DNA of 17,938 nucleotides from Oscillospiraceae bacterium (GTDB taxonomy: Bacteria > Bacillota > Clostridia > Oscillospirales > Acutalibacteraceae). The DNA is taken from the NCBI GenBank assembly GCA_009786735.1, contig WQRM01000007.1, forward strand, positions 1 to 17,938, in the 5' to 3' direction. Position 1 is the stretch's first letter, and every line of letters begins with the position of its first letter. The notes beneath the pieces were generated by a model that saw nothing but the letters and a program-made list of their open reading frames with translations, ran no database searches and had not been told where the DNA came from. The translations under genes were made by a program, and so were the position numbers. Below, in pieces: positions 6,463-12,473 of this stretch.

Positions 6463-6918
6463 ATGAAACGCATTGTTCAACTGGCACTGGCTCTTGCGCT
6501 TGCCCTTGCCCTCATGCTGCCCGCCGCCGCCATTATCAACACTGACGGCACTGACCCCGACTGGGACGGCTACGAAGGCATTCGCCCCATGAGTGACGTT
6601 GTTGTCCTCAATGACGCTGAGGATCTCGATGACTATTCTGCCTATGAGCTTGATGCCATTGCAGACTACGACAGCGGCTTTGGCTTTGACGACCCCGAAT
6701 GGGATCGCCATCCCCTCGCCCGCGACGGCGAAGGCTATGCAGACATCGAACCCATCGCCATCGGCATTGAACCGATTAGCGCAGACAACACGATGATGAA
6801 CACGATTGTTCTCTGGGCTGCCCTCGGCATGGCCGCGCTGGCGCTGCTGCTGGCGATTATCGCGCTGGCAAAAGCCGGTCGCAAAAAACCCGCACGCATC
6901 AAAAATGATTTCTTCTAA
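6463..6918 (+). CDS. Secreted, C-terminally membrane-anchored protein, paralog 2
   Basis: Predicted 151-residue paralog of the preceding gene. The first 49 residues align without gaps: signal peptide (1-25), then NTDGTDPDWDGYEGIRPMSD (26-45). The middle diverged, but keeps acidic composition, a second DPEWD (77-81) and the IEPIA/IEPIS units (95-105). A hydrophobic helix (about 113-136) is followed by a longer basic tail, KAGRKKPARIKNDFF. AGGAGG precedes the ATG by 6 nt, and 33 bp separate it from paralog 1. HolB starts 9 bp downstream, with a ribosome site overlapping this stop codon, so the genes should be co-transcribed. This is a clear local tandem duplication followed by divergence of the core. 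Confidence 0.88.
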   Translation: MKRIVQLALALALALALMLPAAAIINTDGTDPDWDGYEGIRPMSDVVVLNDAEDLDDYSAYELDAIADYDSGFGFDDPEWDRHPLARDGEGYADIEPIAIGIEPISADNTMMNTIVLWAALGMAALALLLAIIALAKAGRKKPARIKNDFF

Positions 6919-6927
6919 GGAACTGCC

Positions 6928-7767
6928 ATGGCATTACCCACGCAATTGCATCTTATGCTAACTCGCGAAAGCCTCCCTCACGCCTTGTTGCTTGAGGGGG
7001 GCACGCAAGCTTTTCGGCGCGAAGTTGCGCTTGAACTTGCACAGGCGCTGCTGTGCGAAACTCCGCCGCATGACCCCGACCAAGCATCCCTGTTCGGCGA
7101 GCCCGAACCCACGCAAAAGCCCTGCAACACATGCAACCACTGCTACAAGGCCTTGCAGAACATACACCCCGACCTGCACTTGGCCGAAGGCGGCACGGGC
7201 GCGCGCTCGTTCCACATTGATGCCATCCGCGCGATTCGCCAGCAAGCGGCAGTGCTGCCCAACGAGGCCGAGCACAAAGTTTTCGTGCTGCACAACGCCC
7301 ACACCATGACCGCCGAGGCACAAAACGCGCTGCTGAAACTGCTGGAAGAGCCGCCCGACTATGTGTGCCTCATCCTGACCGCACCGGCACGCAAGTTGCT
7401 GCTGCAAACGGTCATTTCACGCACGGCAACCATCTACCTGGGTCCTGCCGCCGAAGAAGCCATTGACCCCGAGCGCGAGGCGCTGCTGCAGCAACACGCC
7501 ACGGCTATCACACAGGCGATGCTGCAAGGCGGGCGACCCTATGCCATGCTCGAAGCCACCGCCCCGCTTGAAGGCGACCGCGAGCTGCTGCGTGAGCTGC
7601 TGCCCTGCCTGCGCCGCGCCCTGCACGCTAAGCTGGTGGAGGACATCACCCTTGCGCCGCGCGCGCTGCAGCTCATCGACGAGCTGCGCAAACTGGAGGA
7701 TGCCTTGCTCCGCAACGCCAACCTCAACCTGCTCATCACGCGCCTAGCGGCACTGAACACGAAATAA
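6928..7767 (+). CDS. holB: DNA polymerase III delta' subunit (clamp loader)
   Basis: Predicted 279-residue delta' subunit of the clamp loader, which helps open and load the beta sliding clamp during replication. Zinc-module cysteines are all present: Cys43, Cys66, Cys69 and Cys72, followed by NIHPDLHL. The hallmark AQNALLKLLEEPP lies near 130-142. The P-loop is degenerate: EGGTQAFRREVA stands where GxxGxGK would be, so ATP binding is unlikely; E. coli delta' also does not hydrolyse ATP. The protein is somewhat shorter than many (about 320 residues). AAGGA overlaps the stop of the upstream gene and lies 6 nt before the ATG. The ricT gene follows after 44 bp, a pairing common in Bacillota. Only the two secreted paralogs upstream are unusual. 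Confidence 0.93.
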   Translation: MALPTQLHLMLTRESLPHALLLEGGTQAFRREVALELAQALLCETPPHDPDQASLFGEPEPTQKPCNTCNHCYKALQNIHPDLHLAEGGTGARSFHIDAIRAIRQQAAVLPNEAEHKVFVLHNAHTMTAEAQNALLKLLEEPPDYVCLILTAPARKLLLQTVISRTATIYLGPAAEEAIDPEREALLQQHATAITQAMLQGGRPYAMLEATAPLEGDRELLRELLPCLRRALHAKLVEDITLAPRALQLIDELRKLEDALLRNANLNLLITRLAALNTK

Positions 7768-7769
7768 AC

Positions 7770-7789
7770 ATGCGGAAATTCATCCGCAT
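7770..7789. other. Hairpin between holB and ricT
   Basis: ATGCGGA (7770-7776) and TCCGCAT (7783-7789) form a perfect 7-bp stem with a 6-nt loop. No U-run follows, so it is not an intrinsic terminator. It lies 23 nt before the ricT start and may be an RNA stability or processing element. Confidence 0.4.
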
Positions 7790-7811
7790 TGTCAAATAGA
7801 AAGGGAACCCT

Positions 7812-9095
7812 ATGGCCATCATCATTGGCGTGCGATTTCGCGAAATCGGGCGCGTGTACTATTTCGACCCCGGCGACTATGAGGTAACGAAAGGCGACCG
7901 CGTTATCGTGGAAACCGCCCGCGGCGTCGAGTGCGGCGAGGTTGCACAAAACCGCACCGAAGTGCCGGACGAAGAAATCAAAAAGCCGCTCAAGCCGCTG
8001 CTGCGCATCGCCACCGAGCAAGACCTCGCCAACGTTGCCGGCAAAGCCGCCAAGGAGGCCGAGGCCTTCAAGGTTGGCGAAGAGAAAATCGCCAAACATG
8101 CGCTAGACATGAAGCTCGTCAACGTTGAATACACATTTGACGGCAGCAAAATCGTCTTCAACTTCACCGCCGACCAACGCGTGGATTTCCGCGCGCTCGT
8201 GCGTGACCTCGCCTCCACCTTCCGCACACGCATTGAGCTGCGGCAAATCGGCGTGCGCGACGAAGCGAAGCTGCTGGGCGGACTGGGCATTTGCGGGCGA
8301 CCGTTTTGCTGCAGCACCTTCATGGGCGACTTCCATCCCGTGAGCATCAACATGGCCAAAGGGCAGGGGCTTAGCCTCAATCCCACCAAAATTTCGGGCA
8401 CCTGTGGGCGGCTGATGTGCTGCCTGAAGTATGAAGAAACCGCCTATGCCGACGCCGCAAAAACCTTGCCGCGCGTGGGTTCAACGATCGAAACGCCCGA
8501 GGGTTCGGGGCGGGTGCTGGAAGTCAACGCGGTGTCGCAGGACATTAAGGTCAAGCTCGCAAACCGCATGGACGGTCCGCCGGTGGTGTTCCGCTTTGAC
8601 AACGAAAAGGGCGTGATTCGCAAGCCGATGAAGGAAAACAGCCTGCGCAGCACTTCCCTGTTGGGCGAGCTGGATGCCGCACCGTTGCGCAGTGTTGCGG
8701 ACTCCCCGCCGCCGCGCCGCGCCGAGCAACAACCTCGCCAGCCGCGTAATCAACGCAATCAGCCTGCACAAGAGCGCAACCAAAATCAAGGGCAAAGGGC
8801 TGCCGCCGAGTCTGGCGAAGCTAAGTCGGGGCAATCGCGCAACCGCAATCGCAACCGCAACAACCGTAATCGCAACCCACAAAATCAACAGGGCAATCAG
8901 CAGCCCAGGCAACCGCAACAGCCCAAGCCGCAGCAAAGTGCGCCCACGCCGCAACCACCGCCAGCGCAAGGCGAAATCAGACGCGCAAACGCGCCAAAGC
9001 CAGAAGGTCAGCAGCAAAACAACAACCGCCGCCAGCCCTGGCATCGCAATCGACGCAAACCAAACAACAATGGCAACAACAATAATCAAAACTAG
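7812..9095 (+). CDS. ricT: PSP1-domain protein RicT/YaaT with long Asn/Gln/Arg tail
   Basis: Predicted 427-residue PSP1-domain protein of the RicT (YaaT) family. In Bacillus subtilis, RicT acts with RicA and RicF in an Fe-S-bearing complex that governs RNase Y mRNA maturation and affects sporulation and competence. The PSP1 core spans about 1-260. The cysteine sets are conserved: CGRPFCC (161-167) and CGRLMCC (198-204), which include the cluster ligands of the family. From about 290 to the end the chain is low-complexity, dominated by Arg, Asn, Gln and Pro (RNRNRNNRNRN-type repeats), strongly basic and probably disordered, suitable for RNA contact; this tail is much longer than in B. subtilis. 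AAAGGGA precedes the ATG by 5 nt. Ferredoxin follows with a ribosome site overlapping this stop. Confidence 0.94.
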   Translation: MAIIIGVRFREIGRVYYFDPGDYEVTKGDRVIVETARGVECGEVAQNRTEVPDEEIKKPLKPLLRIATEQDLANVAGKAAKEAEAFKVGEEKIAKHALDMKLVNVEYTFDGSKIVFNFTADQRVDFRALVRDLASTFRTRIELRQIGVRDEAKLLGGLGICGRPFCCSTFMGDFHPVSINMAKGQGLSLNPTKISGTCGRLMCCLKYEETAYADAAKTLPRVGSTIETPEGSGRVLEVNAVSQDIKVKLANRMDGPPVVFRFDNEKGVIRKPMKENSLRSTSLLGELDAAPLRSVADSPPPRRAEQQPRQPRNQRNQPAQERNQNQGQRAAAESGEAKSGQSRNRNRNRNNRNRNPQNQQGNQQPRQPQQPKPQQSAPTPQPPPAQGEIRRANAPKPEGQQQNNNRRQPWHRNRRKPNNNGNNNNQN

Positions 9096-9107
9096 GAGGA
9101 TTTTCCC

Positions 9108-9287
9108 ATGGCTTTTCGGATCAACGAAGAATGCATCTCCTGTGGCCTGTGCGAGGCCACCTGCCCCAACGAATGCATCAGCGAAGTGGACGGCGTATTC
9201 GTCATCGACGAAAGCAAATGCGTCGGCGACGACTGCAAAGAGTGCGTGGACATGTGCCCCGTTGGCGCCATCGTGCCCGCAGAATAG
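9108..9287 (+). CDS. Small 2[4Fe-4S] ferredoxin
   Basis: Predicted 59-residue bacterial-type ferredoxin carrying low-potential electrons in the cytoplasm. The first motif, CISCGLCEATCP, has normal spacing (Cys9, 12, 15, 19). The second is expanded: Cys38, then Cys43, Cys46 and Cys50-Pro, i.e. CxxxxCxxCxxxCP rather than CxxCxxCxxxCP; an extra Cys23 lies between. Two clusters are still expected. AGGAGG overlaps the ricT stop and is 7 nt before the ATG. It closes the operon and is followed at once by a strong terminator. Its position next to RicT, an Fe-S protein, makes a functional link possible, but this is inference. Confidence 0.93.
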   Translation: MAFRINEECISCGLCEATCPNECISEVDGVFVIDESKCVGDDCKECVDMCPVGAIVPAE

Positions 9288-9300
9288 CCCGCAAAAACAT

Positions 9301-9333
9301 AAACGCCCCGTTTCTTGGGGCGTTTGATTTTTA
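9301..9333. terminator. Bidirectional intrinsic terminator
   Basis: AAACGCCCC (9301-9309) and GGGGCGTTT (9317-9325) form a perfect 9-bp stem with a 7-nt loop, followed by GATTTTTATT. On the minus strand the hairpin is followed by ATGTTTTTG. It therefore ends both the ferredoxin operon and the convergent membrane-protein gene. Confidence 0.9.
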
Positions 9334-10032
9334 TTGCAACTTTGCCAAGATGCCGCGTCGGCGAGCCACTCTCAACAGCCACGCGACCGCGCAACCCAGC
9401 ACCACCCACAGCGGGTTGAACCAGAACATCGCGCCCACCAGCACGCACAACAGCAGTTTCTGATACCACAGCAGCCCCCGCAGCCTCGCATAGGGCACAT
9501 GCTGCCATGCGGTGAAAATCAGCAGCATCGCAAGCGGCGACGCAGGGATGCGCCAAAACAGCTCGGGGATGATCACGCGCGCCGCATCGGGATACAGGAA
9601 AACGTTGAGCAGGGTCGTCAACACAACGCCCACAAAACCCGCGGGGATAATCTTGTGCAGCCGCTTGAATTTGCGCGGCCAGGTGATGAGCACCACCATC
9701 ATGATCGTGGAAAACAGCACCGTGCGCCAGTTGGGATGAAAGCCCCACATGCGATAGCTCGCCAGCAGCGCAGGCATCGCCGCGCCCACAGCACCCGTGG
9801 CGAAGTAGCCCGCCGCTTGGTGCATGGTCACGCGCACCGCCAAGCCCAGCGCCAGCCCGGGATACAGCGCAGCAGGCGGTCTGCGGCGCACCGGCAAGCG
9901 TGTGTTCGCGTGGTGCAGCGCCACGAGCATCGCAGCCGCCACGCCCCAATGCAGTAGCAGAACGCGCGGCTCAATCACCAGCGCGCCCAGCAGCAACGGC
10001 AGCGCCGTCAATACATAGCCTAATAGTTTCAT
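9331..10032 (-). CDS. Integral membrane protein, weakly SulP-like
   Basis: Predicted 233-residue protein made almost wholly of hydrophobic helices (about 6-7), with basic loops (VRRRPPA near 48-54; WPRKFKRLHK near 118-127; RVARRRG at the end). The stretch WPRKFKRLHKIIPAGFVGVV followed by a hydrophobic helix resembles the central part of SulP anion transporters, but the protein is far shorter and I do not assert membership. The ATG at 10032 coincides with the predicted transcription start of a good extended -10 promoter, so the message may be leaderless; no ribosome site is visible. Its stop codon overlaps the T-tract side of the shared terminator. It diverges from the dipeptidase, with only 42 bp between start codons. 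Confidence 0.8.
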   Translation of the reverse strand: MKLLGYVLTALPLLLGALVIEPRVLLLHWGVAAAMLVALHHANTRLPVRRRPPAALYPGLALGLAVRVTMHQAAGYFATGAVGAAMPALLASYRMWGFHPNWRTVLFSTIMMVVLITWPRKFKRLHKIIPAGFVGVVLTTLLNVFLYPDAARVIIPELFWRIPASPLAMLLIFTAWQHVPYARLRGLLWYQKLLLCVLVGAMFWFNPLWVVLGCAVAWLLRVARRRGILAKLQ

Positions 10033-10038
10033 ATGTAT

Positions 10039-10067
10039 AGTATACCACACCAACACACGAAAGGCAA
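10039..10067 (-). promoter_or_regulatory. Extended -10 promoter with start at the ATG
   Basis: On the minus strand, TTGCCT (10062-10067), a 17-nt spacer and TGG-TATACT with -10 box at 10039-10044. Transcription would begin about 7 nt on, at 10032, which is the A of the start codon of the membrane protein. Confidence 0.6.
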
Positions 10068-10074
10068 GACATTT

Positions 10075-10938
10075 ATGCGTATCTTCGACCTGCACTGCGA
10101 CACCCTCACCGAAGCGTTCAAGCGTGAACAACACCTGCACGAGTTCAGCGGCCATGTGTCTCTCGCGCACGGCGCGCAGTTCGATCAATGGGCGCAACTG
10201 TGGGCAATCTTTGTGCCCGACACCCTGCAAGGGCAAGCCGCCGCGGACTATTTCGACCGTGTGGCGGCGCACTATCACGCACAGCTGGGCGAGCTTTCTG
10301 TCGCGTGCACGCCCCTGCTTGCGCTCGAAAACGGCAACGCCCTCGCCGGCGATTTAGCCCGCCTTGACCACATGCACACGCTGGGCGTGCGGGCAATCAC
10401 CCTCACCTGGAATGGCGAAAACGAGCTGGGCTATGGCGTGGGCACGGGCAGCACGGCAGGGCTGAAACCCTTCGGCAAACAGGCTGTGCAACGCATGCAC
10501 GAGCTCAGCATCCACCCGGACGTGTCGCACCTGAACCCCGCAGGTTTTTGGGATGTCGCGGCGTTTGGGCAGCCGCTGCTCGCCACACACAGCTGCTGCG
10601 CCGCCATGCAACCGCACCGCCGCAATCTTGATGACAAGCAGCTGCGCGCCATCTTCGCAAGCGGCGGCTTGGTGGGGCTGTGCCTGCACGCAGACTTCCT
10701 CGGCGGCACAAGCGACGCACAAGCCGTGGCGCGGCACTTGGCGCATATGCTCGAATTGGGCGGCGAAAACTGCGTTGCACTGGGCAGCGACTTCGACGGC
10801 TGCACCGTGCACGAAAGCCTCGCGGGGCTAGACAAACTGCCGCACCTGCACGAAGATTTAGCGCAACTGGGCTTCAGCGAACATCTGCTGACTAAGTTCT
10901 TCTGGAGTAATGCGAGCAATTTCTTTCGCCAGCGATAA
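10075..10938 (+). CDS. Membrane dipeptidase family (M19) peptidase
   Basis: Predicted 287-residue zinc dipeptidase of the renal dipeptidase family M19, cleaving dipeptides, sometimes with D-residues. Metal-site positions can be placed: His7 and Asp9 (DLHCDT), Glu85 (ALEN), His152 (VSHLN), His172 (THS), and the conserved Asp239 in GSDFDG. The RNLDD and GGLVGL stretches are also typical. There is no signal peptide, so it is probably cytoplasmic; the length is a little under the usual ~310. AAAGG stands 10 nt before the ATG at 10075; an upstream in-frame ATG at 10033 has no ribosome site and overlaps the divergent gene's promoter. Only a -10-like element is visible upstream, without a good -35. 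A bidirectional terminator follows the stop. Confidence 0.93.
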   Translation: MRIFDLHCDTLTEAFKREQHLHEFSGHVSLAHGAQFDQWAQLWAIFVPDTLQGQAAADYFDRVAAHYHAQLGELSVACTPLLALENGNALAGDLARLDHMHTLGVRAITLTWNGENELGYGVGTGSTAGLKPFGKQAVQRMHELSIHPDVSHLNPAGFWDVAAFGQPLLATHSCCAAMQPHRRNLDDKQLRAIFASGGLVGLCLHADFLGGTSDAQAVARHLAHMLELGGENCVALGSDFDGCTVHESLAGLDKLPHLHEDLAQLGFSEHLLTKFFWSNASNFFRQR

Positions 10939-10957
10939 GACCTGCCGCGAAGCGCGT

Positions 10958-10990
10958 AAAAAACCGCCCCGTAGTGGGGCGGCTTTTTCC
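10958..10990. terminator. Bidirectional intrinsic terminator
   Basis: CCGCCCC (10964-10970) and GGGGCGG (10976-10982) form a 7-bp GC stem with a GTAGT loop. CTTTTTCCTTTT follows on the plus strand (ending the dipeptidase gene). Six T follow on the minus strand (10958-10963), ending the small RNA candidate. Confidence 0.88.
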
Positions 10991-11048
10991 TTTTCACGTC
11001 CTGATCATTTCACGGCCTAAGCCTGAATGTCCTGCGCCGCAAGGGCAC
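10958..11048 (-). ncRNA. Candidate small RNA (~91 nt)
   Basis: A minus-strand transcription unit lies in an otherwise gene-free gap. Its promoter is at 11055-11083 and predicted start near 11048. It ends at the GC-rich terminator with six U, giving about 91 nt. No sensible reading frame with a ribosome site lies inside. The body has a small stem near the 5' end (CC-TGC/GCA-GG), a GGC-TTAG-GCC hairpin, and two copies of CGTGAAA (plus coordinates 10992-10998 and 11008-11014) in what looks like single-stranded sequence. It lacks the GGAA-capped domain of SRP RNA. Confidence 0.5.
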
Positions 11049-11054
11049 AATATC

Positions 11055-11083
11055 ATCATAACAAACTCCGGCGCGCAAGTCAA
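11055..11083 (-). promoter_or_regulatory. Promoter of the small RNA candidate
   Basis: On the minus strand, TTGACT (11078-11083), a 17-nt spacer, then TGT-TATGAT (-10 at 11055-11060). The -35 matches the consensus at five of six positions, the -10 also at five of six, and the TGn extension is present. Confidence 0.7.
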
Positions 11084-11264
11084 CGTTTTTCGCGCGCAAT
11101 TGCCGCAACGCAGCAAAGAAAAATGTTCCCATGGGAAATCCTTCCTGCTTGGTTTGCGGCTCACGGAAAATTCTTCGCCGCGCTCACAATTTGTGGCAGC
11201 CCGCATATTCCCCCGAAAAATGCATACACTAAGGCTAACATTCGACAGAAATGAGTGTGCGTTC
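11084..11264. other. Gap with no recognisable gene
   Basis: Between the sRNA promoter and the start at 11265 I see no ribosome-site-led reading frame. The only notable element is a 12-bp palindrome, TTCCCATGGGAA (11126-11137). A -10-like TACACT (11225-11230) has no matching -35. Confidence 0.4.
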
Positions 11265-11483
11265 ATGCAATTTTTCGAGAACATCCGCCGCCGTCGCAGC
11301 CGCGCCGCAGCGGCACGTCACCGCCAATGGTGGGAAACCGCAGCCGAGTTCCCCGTTGAGCCCCCCGCGGACTTCGACCCCGACATCGCGAACTTCCCCG
11401 CCAGTGAGTTCGACCCCATGGGCAGCTACACCGGCAACCCCATTGACGGCGGCGAACCCATCCAAGACGCCGACGACCTGTAG
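11265..11483 (+). CDS. Small protein, Arg-rich start and acidic tail
   Basis: Predicted 72-residue protein I do not recognise. It starts MQFFENIRRRRSRAAAARHR, strongly basic, and continues into an acidic, Pro-rich part (EFPVEPPADFDPDIANFP) and a Gly/Asp-rich end. It has no signal peptide or membrane helix. The ATG at 11265 has no clear ribosome site and the promoter is not convincing, so the start is uncertain. A good terminator follows the stop by 15 bp, supporting a transcript here. A reading frame in another phase (from 11251) is of nearly equal length but has an implausible Pro/Thr/Ser composition. Confidence 0.55.
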   Translation: MQFFENIRRRRSRAAAARHRQWWETAAEFPVEPPADFDPDIANFPASEFDPMGSYTGNPIDGGEPIQDADDL

Positions 11484-11498
11484 CCCGCGCAAACCCAA

Positions 11499-11528
11499 AA
11501 CACCCTGCACAACAGCAGGGTGTTTTTT
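11499..11528. terminator. Bidirectional intrinsic terminator
   Basis: AACACCCTGC (11499-11508) and GCAGGGTGTT (11515-11524) form a perfect 10-bp stem with a 6-nt loop. TTTTTT (11523-11528) follows on the plus strand. The minus strand continues TTTTGGGTTT. It ends both the small basic/acidic gene and the convergent microprotein gene. Confidence 0.9.
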
Positions 11529-11541
11529 GGTGTGATGATAC

Positions 11542-11655
11542 TTAGCACGGGGGGCAAAAAATCCAGCCAAGAAGCCCGCGCAGCGCAAAAAAATCGCCAA
11601 CCACGCCGCCAATTGCCACAACAGAGCTGATGATATACGGCCAAATTGTATCCAT
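11542..11655 (-). CDS. 37-residue hydrophobic microprotein
   Basis: Short reading frame: ATG at 11655, TAA at 11542-11544. The peptide is MDTIWPYIISSVVAIGGVVG, then DFFALRGLLGWIF and a CPPC end: one or two membrane-spanning stretches and a terminal CxxC. I do not recognise it. The evidence for expression is strong: AAAGGAG stands 6 nt before the ATG, a near-consensus promoter (11686-11714) lies about 30 bp further upstream, and a terminator lies just beyond the stop. It sits directly downstream of the membrane-linked XRE regulator but has its own promoter. Size and hydrophobicity are like type I toxin peptides or small membrane regulators; neither is shown. Confidence 0.72.
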   Translation of the reverse strand: MDTIWPYIISSVVAIGGVVGDFFALRGLLGWIFCPPC

Positions 11656-11685
11656 GTCAAACTCCTTTGCAAAAACTATGCAACC

Positions 11686-11714
11686 AGTTTAACACAAAAC
11701 CAGCGCGCTGTCAA
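11686..11714 (-). promoter_or_regulatory. Near-consensus promoter of the microprotein
   Basis: On the minus strand, TTGACA (11709-11714), a 17-nt spacer and TGT-TAAACT (-10 at 11686-11691). The TGA of the -35 box is the stop codon of the XRE gene (11711-11713). The predicted start is near 11679. Confidence 0.82.
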
Positions 11715-12328
11715 GCACTTTTGTCTTTCTTTCGCCACCACACCAGCCAACATATCCACATCGCCAGCAAGCAAAACGCAACATAACCTAGCCAAAATGC
11801 CAGCGGAAAGTTAATTGCCCAGTGGATAGCGGGATGCAGCGGCAGCATATTAAGACTGTGGCGCAGCATATTATACGCTACCCGCAGCGGGGTATACAGC
11901 AACGGCCACAGATTCACCAGCGTGAACAGCTGCACCGCGCGTGCCTTGTGTTCGGTGGCAAAAATCAATCCTGCGCCAAACAGCATGCAGCCCACCGCCA
12001 TGAAAATCCACCCGCTGAATACCCAGACGCCGTCGACCAGCAACATCAAGCCCAGCATGTTAATCACCGTGCCCACAGCGGTGAAAATGCGCATGTCGAT
12101 TTTTCGCGGCGGGCTAACATTCGTTGCATCACCTGCACCCGTCAGCAGGTAATCCGTGGACACGCCAAACAGCGCTGCGAGGGCAATGATTTTGTCCACG
12201 TCGGGCATGCTCTGCCCGCTTTCCCATTTGCTCACCGCCTGACGCGACACCTCCACCTGCTCGCCCAGCTCCTCCTGTGAAATGCCGCGCACCTTGCGCA
12301 GCTGTTGTATTCTGTCGTGCAATTCCAT
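11711..12328 (-). CDS. XRE-family regulator with C-terminal membrane helices
   Basis: Predicted 205-residue membrane-linked transcription regulator. Residues 5-60 form a Cro/C1-type helix-turn-helix, with recognition segment VSRQAVSKWESG (27-38). After a short linker come about four hydrophobic helices (roughly 81-100, 102-124, 132-150, 168-198), and the chain ends in WWRKKDKSA. The family usually binds DNA as a dimer; the membrane part may sense an envelope signal, which is inference. TAGGAGGT lies 5 nt before the ATG. The promoter has an extended -10 (12398-12406), and the leader carries two strong hairpins. The microprotein lies directly downstream. The targets are not known, though its own gene or the microprotein are natural candidates. 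Confidence 0.93.
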   Translation of the reverse strand: MELHDRIQQLRKVRGISQEELGEQVEVSRQAVSKWESGQSMPDVDKIIALAALFGVSTDYLLTGAGDATNVSPPRKIDMRIFTAVGTVINMLGLMLLVDGVWVFSGWIFMAVGCMLFGAGLIFATEHKARAVQLFTLVNLWPLLYTPLRVAYNMLRHSLNMLPLHPAIHWAINFPLAFWLGYVAFCLLAMWICWLVWWRKKDKSA

Positions 12329-12352
12329 AGTGACCTCCTACCTATTATCATT

Positions 12353-12386
12353 CCCCTCCGTGGAGGGGTGTCCCGCAGGGGCGGGA
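12353..12386. repeat. Twin-hairpin element (REP-like)
   Basis: CCCCTCC-GT-GGAGGGG (12353-12368) and TCCCGC-AGGG-GCGGGA (12371-12386) are two perfect hairpins two bases apart. They lie in the 5' leader of the XRE gene. GC-rich twin hairpins of this sort are often dispersed intergenic repeats in Clostridia, but only one copy is in this window. Confidence 0.5.
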
Positions 12387-12397
12387 TGGTTACCATT

Positions 12398-12406
12398 AGT
12401 ATAACA
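12398..12406 (-). promoter_or_regulatory. Extended -10 element of the XRE gene
   Basis: On the minus strand, TGT-TATACT. No good -35 is found 16-18 nt upstream, where the MFS terminator hairpin lies. Predicted start is near 12391, so the leader is about 60 nt. Confidence 0.5.
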
Positions 12407-12440
12407 AAAAGCACGGCGGTAGTCTACCAACCGTGCTTGG
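12405..12440 (-). terminator. Intrinsic terminator after the transporter operon
   Basis: AAGCACGG and CCGTGCTT (12409-12416 with 12431-12438) form an 8-bp stem, with an inner GGTAG/CTACC stem. On the minus strand it is followed by TTT, so the T-run including the stem end is TTTTT. On the plus strand GGTTTTTTG also follows. Confidence 0.75.
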
Positions 12441-12473
12441 TTTTTTGTCAACTCATGGTTGCCCCTGCGAAAA

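Noticed and set aside
10033..10074. Earlier ATG of the dipeptidase at 10033
   Set aside because: It lies in the divergent promoter, has no ribosome site, and the family normally starts a few residues before the DLHCDT motif.
10958..11048. The small RNA as SRP (4.5S) RNA
   Set aside because: A CAGG...AAGG...AGCC likeness is present, but the paired domain with GGAA tetraloop cannot be formed.
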